From Cubamyces lactineus (Eukaryota; Basidiomycota; Agaricomycetes; Polyporales; Polyporaceae): a DNA stretch of 64,000 nucleotides. Below, piece by piece: positions 55,261-64,000 of the stretch. The notes beneath the pieces are model-generated. The model was not told where the DNA came from and did not search any database. It saw nothing but the letters and a program-made list of their open reading frames with translations. The stretch's first letter is position 1; the number at the start of each line of letters is the position of its first letter. The translations under genes were made by a program, and so were the position numbers. The stretch covers positions 1,050,501-1,114,500 of the forward strand of contig JACDTU010000013.1 of NCBI GenBank assembly GCA_022376465.1. The letters are read 5' to 3'.

Positions 55261-58200
55261 ATGCCTTTCTTGTTCGAGCGTCCGCCCGCCGCCCCCGCCT
55301 ACCCCGCATTCCACGACGCCCCCGCCCTCGCCCCCGACGTCGCGCGCGTACCGGAACACGTATGGGACGCTCTAAGACTGCCCGCGCAGGAGCGGGTCGC
55401 GCTTGCGATTGCGCGTAGTGCGGGGAATGGCGCGGATAGCGCTTCCGGGCTGCCGTCCATAACCTGCTGGGGTGTGCTGGACCAGGATGTGAGTCCACTA
55501 TGCGTACAGTCTTCGTAAATGGCAGAGATGGTGACGAAGACAACAGGTCAAAGATGTGTCTGTTCCGAGGCGTTGGCAGACCGAGTACCCCAGCGTGTTC
55601 CCGTCCGGCCAAGCCAGTGCCAGTACCGCAGGCCCTACCCACTCGGTCACCATCGTGCAGCCTGTCTCCCTCTCTGAAGTGATATTCGCGGCGCTCTCGG
55701 AAGAGGCATACTCTTCTGCACTAACAGACATCGATGCCCTGGAAGAATGGCTCCTCACAAGTGACCTGGTATTCCGCGAAGGAGCCATTTACACCTGGGC
55801 GCGCGAAGTGCATGGGCTCTCGGAATCATTGTCACCGTCGCTGCAGTACAAGCTAGTCATGGCCGCGCCGGTGCAACAAGGCGTACTTGAACGCGGGGTT
55901 ACAAAAGTTTACGTCTCGGCTCCTGTGGTGGGGGAAGAGGCTGCTTCGGAAGACAATATCCCGACTATCCCGGATGGCGACTTGGACGGTCAACTGGAGC
56001 CCGACGCTTCTGGCTCTGAAGCGGGCGAATATGAGATCGGAGAGGATTTCCTTGCTGGCTCTGTCCTGCGCACGCTGAACTTCACCAGCCCTCCTGACAC
56101 GCCTCCGAATGGTGCTCTCACTAACGGCGTCACCAATGGAACGACCCATACGAACATTAGTCTGCACTTGGCTCAAGCGGAGCGCGCATATAAAGCACAT
56201 CCTCTGCAGAAACGCATAGCTGCGTCAGAGGATGAATGCGCTGTCTATGTTCGTACTTCAGAACTCAGCCGCATCGGCGTTCAGGACGGAGACTGGGTAT
56301 GTTGTGATATCCACAGTTCTACTGTGTCCAAGGGCTGAGGCAAGGATAGGCTATAATCAGGTCGGACAGAGAGACTAACTTTCGTCTCGCCCGTGTGCAC
56401 GCGCGAGACGATATTGCAACCAATGCGTGAGTTTGGCACGTTCGCGATGGAACCATGCAATAGCTGACGACTTACAGCGGATTGTACTTATCACCGCAGC
56501 TCTTGCACAATCTCCACCCCCAAGCGAGACTGAATTGTTGGCACGATGTTTGCATTCGTCCAAGCCCCTTTGGCTCACGAAGACCGACGATACCCGTCGC
56601 GAAGACCGTAACGATCGCTCGTGTCGCTTCCGCGTTCTCGACAGACAGGACGTACCAGCCATTGTTCCTTCAGGCGCTACAGAGCTACTTCAAGGATACC
56701 ACCCGACTTGTGAAACAAGGGGATGTCATAGCGGTCGGCATCAACACCGACGACGTCCTGAGGCATTCCAATGGTCTTGATGAAGAGGATCAAGACGGTG
56801 GCCAGGACGAGCTTGATCTGGAGTCAGTATCAGTCATGAAACTGGCTCGCCATCGCTGATTCCTTTGCGTTTAGCACAAATTCATCAGTCGAGCACAACG
56901 AACTGGTCTACTTCCTCGTCACGAACGTCGAACATAGCGTACCCTCCCGCTTGGGTGATGTTTCTTCGCCAGATTTGTATGTTGGCGCCACCGTCGGCGA
57001 ACTGGGGTGTTGGGTCGACCCATCCGCCACTCGCATGGTGCAGACCGGCATCGAACACTCCCGCGTCCCTAACATGGCGCAATATCTGAGCATCAGTATG
57101 TTCTGTCTCAACACCATATCGGCTACATTTCTAATCAATTTCTATAGCTCAAAGAATACCGCCTCCCGAGGAGACTATCCCCGACCAGGATACGGCCTTC
57201 GGAAAGCTGCTCGCTCTTGCGTCTGCAGCGTTGAATCGCCGCGCAGTAGACTATCATCTGCAGCTCTCCATTCTCCTACAAGGACCTCGAGGATGTGGAA
57301 AAGCAACAACGGCTGCTTGGGTTGCGCAACGGTTAGGCATCCATCTCCTAGAGGTAGGTTGTTAACATGCCTTCATCTGCCACATTCCGGCTGACAGACG
57401 AGCAGGTCGATTGTTATGATGTAATCGGCGACACAGATGCCAAGACGGAAGGAACCTTACAAGCTCGCTTTGAACGAGCAGCGTCGTGCTCTCCATGCAT
57501 CTTGCTTCTCAGACATATTGACGCTTTCGCTCAAAGTACGCAGGCTCTCGAGCCCGGCAAGGGTTAGTTTCTCACATACGAGACGAGGAACGGAGCTCTT
57601 GATCTTGACTTCTGCAACAGAGCCCGCTGTAGGAGAGGTTTTGCGAGATTGCACCGCCAGTCTCCAGCCGTCGTGGAACTTGACTGGGTTCCCTATACTG
57701 CTGTTTGGGACGACCGACAGCCACGAACGAGTACCACCGAAGATCCTCTCCTGCTTCAAGCACGAAGTTGTCTTCGAGGTGAATATCTATCTCTCCTAGA
57801 CAAATTTAGTATCTAAGCTCTGCGTGAACAGGCGCCCGGCGAAGCAGAGCGGCATGCCATCCTACTCTCGGCATTGACCAACTGCACCCTCGCACCCGAT
57901 GTATCCGTTAAGGACTTGGCAGTGCAGACAGCTGCGCTAGTCGCTGCGGACCTTGTGGATCTTGTGAACCGCGCCAAAGCGGCGGCCATTCAACGATCCT
58001 TGGACTCTTCGTATGTAGGCTCACGTTGCTCGTTTGGCGTTAGCTAACCTGTTCGTGCAGGAGCAGTGATGCCTACAGTGTCTTCTATTCCGGTGTTCCA
58101 CTGACCGCAGCCGACTTTGACTTGGCATTGGGCAAGGCGAGAGCGTCCTATTCGGAGAGCATTGGCGCACCGAAGATACCCTCCGTATCCTGGGACGATG

Positions 58201-59395
58201 TTGGTGGTCTAGCGCATGTCAAGGCCGACATCCTGGATACCATCCAGCTCCCGCTCGAGCATCCTGAGCTCTTTGCTGACGGACTCAAGCAGCGATCAGG
58301 TGAGTGCTTCGCGTTACGCATTTGGCTTCCCCGATACGACCGATTTCCAGGTGTTTTGCTCTACGGTCCTCCTGGGACGGGAAAGACGCTCATCGCGAAA
58401 GCCGTCGCGACCTCGTGCGCTCTCAACTTCTTCTCCGTCAAGGGCCCCGAGCTGCTCAACATGTACATCGGCGAGTCCGAGGCGAACGTCCGCCGTGTGT
58501 TCCAGCGGGCGCGCGACGCCCGGCCGTGCGTCATCTTCTTCGACGAGCTCGACTCGGTCGCGCCTAAGCGTGGAAATCATGGCGACTCTGGTGGCGTCAT
58601 GGACCGGATCGTCAGCCAGTTGTTGGCTGAGCTGGATGGCCTGTCTGGTGGAAAGGCGGGTGCGGATGTGTTCGTCATCGGGGCTACGAACAGGCCTGAT
58701 CTGCTCGACCCTGCACTGCTTCGGCCTGGACGGTATGATTTTCATAGATGCTGTTCAGGTGGCGGTGGTTGTACTGACCGGTCTGGTTTGGTACAGATTT
58801 GACCGCATGCTGTATCTCGGCGTGAGCACGACGCACGAAGCGCAGCTCAACATCCTCCAGGCGCTCACGCGCAAGTTCCGCCTCCATCCTGACTTGCAGC
58901 TGGAGCGCGTCGCAGAGCAGTGCCCGTTCCACTATACTGGCGCGGACTTCTATGCGCTATGCGCGGACGCACTCCTCAAAGCGATGTCGCGCAAGGCGGA
59001 AGAGCTGGAAGAAACGATAGGTAAGTCGCTTCTCCTTCCTTCCACATGTTGCACCCCGCACATATCTCGGATCGCTCACCTATACTCCTCTAGCGAAATG
59101 GAATGCGGACCCTCCTCCCAAATCGCCGCACCCGCTCCCGATGACCCCACAGTACTACTTGGGAGAGCTCGCAACGCCTGCGGAGACCGAAGTGTTGGTG
59201 TCTGAAGAGGACTTCAACGCGGCGCTACGGGAGCTCGTGCCGAGTGTGAGCCAGGCGGAGATGGAACATTATGCGCGCATACAGCAGCGATTCTCTAATC
59301 AGTCGTTGAGCGATGTCGGAGAAGAGAAGGGTAAGGGACAGGACAAGGGCAAGGGGAAAGACACGGGTAAGGGGAAGGGGAAGGAGCGCGCGTAG
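55261..59395 (+). CDS. PEX6: PEX6, peroxisomal AAA+ ATPase
   Basis: Forms the PEX1/PEX6 hexamer that extracts the import receptor PEX5 from the peroxisome membrane. The ATG at 55261 ([17 protein letters not shown]) is the first in frame. Long N-terminal domains ([33 protein letters not shown]) precede two AAA modules. D1, at about 57290, has Walker [11 protein letters not shown] but a degenerate Walker [12 protein letters not shown], as expected for PEX6. D2, at about 58350, is canonical: [34 protein letters not shown], Walker [50 protein letters not shown] and FDRMLYLGV. The C-terminus is a Lys/Gly repeat tail ending GKGKERA. At least ten introns, exact limits approximate. Confidence 0.95.
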
Positions 59396-59789
59396 AGTCG
59401 GAATTTGTTGGTTATAGGTCGTGTGTGCTATGTACATTGCGAGCGTGCGCGCGGGACGCATCGCAGACTCATTACACAATATACCTCTTTGCATCATGGA
59501 CAGCACGTTGTAATGTTTCACCCACTCTGCTATGATCGAATCCGACTGCGATGAGATGCTCAACGAAACATACAAGTGGCGATAAACAGCTTGTAACGTA
59601 CACGTCCATTACAGAATATCTGGAGCGTGGCATGGTAATAGTAGTAACAAGTGGCAATCTGGTATCTAAACGCACTGTACCTATCTCTACATCCTCCGTA
59701 CGGTAACACAGCATGCATCGGTGCATCGGTATCTACTCTACTCCGTATGTTGGGGATACGTTCATTCACTCGATCATGGATTGCGATGT
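59396..59789. other. Convergent 3' region
   Basis: 394 bp between the PEX6 and PhoD-like stop codons. No gene or repeat seen; likely the two 3' UTRs. Confidence 0.5.
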
Positions 59790-62338
59790 TTAGAACCAGC
59801 GACTGGGCTTGAGGCCGATCCGGTCGAGCATTCCTCTTAGCGATTGGGGGACGAGCGCGCCGAGCGCGGTGGTGGACTGAAGCTTCACGGGCTTGCCGAG
59901 CACTTCGAGGCTGGAAAGACGCGTTTAGGTGGTGCGTGGCGTATGGTGGAAGAGGACTAGACTTACTGGTATGCAGGCTTGCCGTCGATCATAATTTCCA
60001 CTCGCACGACAGGGTGATCGTAGTCTCTTGTGTCGACCTCGATCGTTGACCTAAGAGCAGTTCAGTTGAATCGGGAGGCTAGAATGAAATGTTGTCCGCA
60101 CGCACCACTTGTAGTTGCCCTCGGCAATGTACTTGAGTACCTTCTCCCGCGGCACTTCCTCGACGTGCTTCACGACTTCCTTAGTCCCATCCTCATTGAT
60201 AACAATTTCTTCCTTTGTCCGGTTGACGACTTCCTCGCTGCGGGGTTTCAGCGTCCGGATGAACGGCACGTAGAACATGCTCATCGGACTCGTCGACACC
60301 TCGAGCACGTTGTGGCCGCCGTGACCCGCGGGGAACTCGATCGCGGCGAATTCATGGCGGTCGCCTGAGAGGACGATCACGTTCGGAACTGATTGGAACG
60401 CGCTGAGGAGCGCGTTCTTCTCGTACGGGAAGGCTGCCCAGGTGTCTTCGAGTGCCTCATACGTCCAGAGTGCGGTGAACGGCACGGAGGAGACGATGAA
60501 CTTGAACACGGCGGTGTTGTTGACCTGTACATATCCCGGATGAGCACCAACATAATGGCCGTGATGTGTGGAGAAAGCGAACCTTGCCGAGCCAGTTGTA
60601 GAGCGCGGCGAGCTGCTTGTCGCCGAGCATGGTGTGGCTCGAGGCCTCGTCTGAGAAGATGTCAGAGCGGTACTTGCGGGTGTCCATCACGAAAAACGCA
60701 GCGTCTCCGTAGCGGAAGTCGTAGTAGTACTGTCCTTCCTCGATGGGGTCGTAGTTGGCGTCTGCATTGTACAGCTCGAACGCGTTCGTCGCGTTGGGAT
60801 AGGGAGGAAGAGAGCTGTTGCCCAGTCCGGCGTAGTTGTTGATGATCTAGCGAGCTGTCAGCACAACAGAATGGACGGGACCGAGGTGACGGACGTACCT
60901 CATGATCATCGTACGTATGAATGATCGCTGATGAAAGGGAAGCTTTTCAGTACCCAGTCTGAATAAGTGATTTCGGGTGCACTCACGGAGCCGTTCATAG
61001 ACCTTGCGGAAGCTAGGACTATTGTAGTTGCGGCGGTAGAGACGTCTGTACGCTTCCGCGTCGTCGCCGAAGTATATAGGTACATCGGCGTAGATAAAGT
61101 CGCCCATGAAAACCATGAACTCCGTCGGGGGCACCGACTTCTCAGGCGCGGGTACCGCGGCGGTCGTATTCGCAGGGGTCGTCACATTCTCAGCGGATGT
61201 GTGATTCGCTGATTGAATCACCTGCGAAGTTGACATGGATAGATCCTCATCCGAGATGTTCTGTGCGACCGCAGACGGAAGCGCTGTGCTAGATGGCTTA
61301 GAAGGCCAGAGGTAGTCAGCGAGGAGGTCGAGGCCCTTTATCCTGCGTCCCTGCAGTGGCATGTATGGGAAGTTGGGAGTCATGCAAGACGACGCGATGA
61401 AGCGGTAGTAAGAGCCGCTATGGAGGCGCGGATCCGGAGCAGTATGGAACTTGATCGGCGTTGCAGGGTAGGGAAGCGCAGTGCTATTGAGGTCTTCAAA
61501 ACGGTCTGCGAGAGGGTCATAGCTTAGCCAAGATATCGCCCCAAGAGAGAATTGAACTCACATTCATAGGAAGTACTGGGCCACAAACCCCGCAAGTTGA
61601 TGCTCTGTACCCAATCGCGCTCGGCGGTCAGATTCGCGATGGGTCCCTCTCTCCAAGGGCTGTCGGTATCGTTCTTGCCATCGGTTTGCCGCCACACGAC
61701 GCGAACGAGGTTCTCTGTGGAGTTTGCTGCGGGGTAACGGACTACGATCTTGACTGCGTCTGGGTAGAGGGCCCCGACGCGCGTGTAGACGACGTCGGGC
61801 GCAGAGTCGAAATAAGGGTAGAAGACGAACTCTGCGGCAGCAAGTAGAAGCAAAGTGTTGATTACGAAGTTGGCCGTACGCAGAGCGCGGACAGGAGAGG
61901 GTACAGAGAAGATGATGGCAGACAAGGCGGACTTGAGCTGCGAAGGTGTATGTCAAGGATGGAATGGCGCGAGATGGGAACAACACTCACTGTCGGAGGC
62001 TCGACAACCGGAATGATAGTTGTCGTTTCTTGCACCGCGACGTCTGTGACAACATCACCGTTTCGTGCCGACTTTTCTTGTTCTATCGCGACGACCTCCT
62101 CTTTGACGGCGATAACTTGGGAGAAGGCGGGAGCACCGAAGTAGGAGGTGAGGGCATAGCCGAGGTATAGAACAGGTATAACGTATTTTGCTTTAGATAT
62201 AGGAGCCTGCGAAGAGAGCAGTGAGAAGAGCTGAATGAGAGAGAGGCGTGCGGGGCGCACCACTTGGAGGAAGAGGTAGACTACAATGCGGTATAGTGTA
62301 GACAGGGCCGAGCTAGCGATGGCCAGAGAGGCCGCCAT
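59790..62338 (-). CDS. PhoD-like metallophosphatase with membrane-spanning N-terminus
   Basis: Alkaline phosphatase D-type hydrolase, possibly a phosphodiesterase or phosphatase facing a lumen or the outside. The ATG at 62338 starts MAASLAIASSALSTLYRI. Hydrophobic stretches YRIVVYLFLQVV, YVIPVLYLGYALTSYFG and FVINTLLLLAAAEFVF suggest three membrane helices in the first ~150 residues. The catalytic part has SSCMTPNFPY, MVFMGDFIYADVPIYFG (metal Asp), IHTYDDHEIINNYAG (Asp, Asp, His), FRYGDAAFFVMDTRKYRSD and VIVLSGDRHEFAAIEFP. Several N-x-S/T sites fit a secretory-pathway location. It ends GLKPSRWF. At least seven introns; one of 54 nt in the N-terminus is stop-free. It is divergent from the formin gene across 404 bp. 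Confidence 0.85.
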
Positions 62339-62742
62339 TGCGAGACGAAATCTGTGTGAGCGTGCTGCCGTCGTGGTCGTCGTGGTCGTGTGTGTGGTCG
62401 TGAAAGGTGAGGAAGGATATGTTTTGGATTTCTTGCGGAGGAGTGATGTCAAGGAGCGTGTTCGCGTGTGCCTTCCATTCTGGGCGATGCCCTGGCCCAT
62501 TGCGACCTGCTCGAGTCTGCTAACAACACCAACAATCCTCCTCCTCCCCTCCATCTCTCCACATCTCCCGCCCTCTCCCCTCGTTCTGCTCGGCCTCACG
62601 ACCGCTCATGCGCCTCTGAACCACCCGCGACTTCTCGCCATCACACTTGTATCTTATCCTTTCTCTGGCCTGACCCGTCTCGCGCGCCCCGTTCTCAACC
62701 ACTTCTTCCGGGCGCCCTCCAGCCCGCTGCTGTACCCCCAGC
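62339..62742. other. Divergent promoter of PhoD-like and formin genes
   Basis: 404 bp, with a strongly C/T-rich + strand just before the formin ATG (CCTCCTCCCCTCCATCTC). The 234-codon frame at 62286-62987 is a composition artefact crossing it. Confidence 0.5.
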
Positions 62743-64000
62743 ATGGACACCCTCTTCGGCAAACGGAAAAACAGGCCGCGCCAGGCCTCCATCATTGCTC
62801 AGGATGCTGCCGACCGCGGTCTTCGCCCTCTCTCGAGTGCTTCTGTCGCCACTACTCGTTCAGATGCTACCCGCAGCTCAAGACAGACTCCCTCTATCTC
62901 CCCATTCGAGCCTCACCATCATCACCTATCAAATCTATACAAGCACGCGCCCAACGAAGAGTTCTCCTTCCCCCGTCCCGAAAATGACGAGGAAATCGAG
63001 ATGCTCTTCGAGAACATCATGCGCATGCGCGGTCTAGAGGATATTCCTCACCTCAGCATCGACCAGAAGTGGCACATCGTCTACAACGACGAACAGATGC
63101 GCTGGGTAGACGAGCGCAGGAGAGAAGAACAGTCCCGCAAGCAGAACGAAACCGGTCAGGCTGCCGCCTTCATAGACGGTACACCAGAGTGGTACATCAA
63201 GAAGTTCATGGACAGAACCATCACTCCCAAGCAGGCTTCCAGCTTGCAGGTCTCTCTCCGAAGCAAAGAAATGAGGTGTGCACAGAGAGCCTGCCTATCG
63301 TATACACTTGCTTACAACCGTCCTTACTCAGCTGGTTCCGGCACTTTGTCGCCATGCAAGGAACATCTGTGCTTGGGCAGGCCTTACAGAACATCAGCCG
63401 TAAAGGCGTACAGAGGTACGTTCGGCATAGCCACGCCGCCGGCCGTCGCCCGTCAAATCAGACGTCTCTCCTGCTGCTCTTCACTCGCGATGTTACCATG
63501 CTAGTCTTGTATACGGGAGCTGGCATATGCTTGCAAAAGTGTAATAGTGCCGAAGCGCGAGGGAAAACTTGCAAGTGGCGGTGGTCGCTGGCTGCATTGG
63601 CTCGGTTCAATCACAGTCAATATCTGTGCTGACTTCTGATCGCAGACGCAAGGATGACATCGAGCTAGAATACGAGATTGCGAAATGTCTGAAGCAGATT
63701 CTCAACCACCAGGCATGCTCCCTCGTGCACCCATACCCGAAGCTATACTGACTTCGCGTGCAGTTTGCCGCCAATGACGCGCTCAACCATCCTATGATCT
63801 TGACGCAAATAGCGTCGGCTCTGAACACGCCTAATCTGCCTACTAGAAAGCTCCTGCTTGACCTCCTCTGCTTCTTAGAGTACTACAACGATGGCCAGTG
63901 TCACAACCTGGTCATTAGTGCCCTCGAGGCCCTCAGCTCCGCGAATAATGAAGCGGGGAATCCTTATGCATTCTGGTTCAAGTCCCTCGAGAGTGCCCTT
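62743..64000 (+). CDS. Formin (diaphanous-type), 5' part only
   Basis: Actin-nucleating cytoskeletal regulator, probably the Bni1/SepA-type fungal formin. The ATG at 62743 begins MDTLFGKRKNRPRQASII. The visible part is the GTPase-binding/FH3 armadillo region: NEEFSFPRPENDEEIEMLFE, LENIMRMRGLEDI-like text, MDRTITPKQASSLQVSLRS, SWFRHFVAMQGTSVLGQAL, LEYEIAKCLKQILNHQ and TRKLLLDLLCFLEYYND. The profilin-binding FH1 and actin-binding FH2 domains should lie beyond the right edge. An intron of about 230 bp (63416-63645) is long for this region. The gene runs off the window mid-exon at KSLESAL. Confidence 0.92.

Noticed and set aside
62286..62987. 234-codon frame on the + strand
   Set aside because: Starts antisense to the PhoD-like gene, crosses the promoter and ends in a wrong frame of the formin exon.
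1..64000. CRISPR arrays, insertion sequences, prophage or rRNA genes
   Set aside because: None seen; this is eukaryotic nuclear DNA and the only repeats are short simple-sequence or local duplications.

Overview
This window is nuclear DNA of a filamentous basidiomycete, most likely an agaricomycete such as a polypore. Nearly every gene is split by 45-100 bp GT..AG introns, the sequence is GC-rich, and F-box/LRR genes are abundant. The proteins have fungal architectures: RSP5 with three WW domains, a formin with a GBD/FH3 region, PEX6, a GH3 beta-glucosidase with PA14, and CDC25. No virus, plasmid or bacterial operon is visible. I assembled exons by hand from reading frames, splice signals and remembered family features. 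No alignment was run.

Layout. 0-9.3 kb: the 3' part of POL5 (+) converges on MSH3 (-), and MSH3 diverges from the mitochondrial chaperone ATP12 (+). 10-14.7 kb: an intronless F-box gene (-), a GDSL esterase (+) and a DJ-1/HSP31-like gene (-). 16.2-18.9 kb: CDC25 (+), followed by a 2.6 kb pyrimidine-rich gene-free stretch. 21.5-27.4 kb: the mRNA cap methyltransferase with a very long N-terminus (-) and a FAR-17a/AIG1-type membrane protein (-). 29-41.4 kb: a ubiquitin-related block of three F-box genes in a row (two are tandem duplicates), the HECT ligase RSP5, and another F-box gene. 41.7 kb: an intron-containing tRNA-Leu. 42-48 kb: a small protein with two PGG repeats (-), COQ7 (+), a complex I B15-like subunit (-) and an RBM5/10-like splicing factor (+). 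48-54 kb: GH3 beta-glucosidase (-), a UPF0538 protein (+) and a Mis14/NSL1-like kinetochore protein (+). 54-64 kb: GAR1 (-), PEX6 (+), a PhoD-like phosphatase (-) and the 5' part of a formin (+).

Genes alternate strands and are packed tightly. Close divergent pairs such as MSH3/ATP12, GAR1/PEX6, NDUFB4-like/RBM5-like and the PGG-repeat gene/COQ7 probably share promoters. Three genes (ATP12, COQ7, NDUFB4-like) serve mitochondrial respiration. Two themes could have biological coherence: the F-box/RSP5 block, and cell-cycle or repair genes (MSH3, the kinetochore gene) with ACGCGT motifs in their promoters. I found no convincing new multi-gene system. The more unusual items are microexons, a probable GC-AG intron, stop-free introns of 3n length, the PGG-repeat protein and the F-box expansion.
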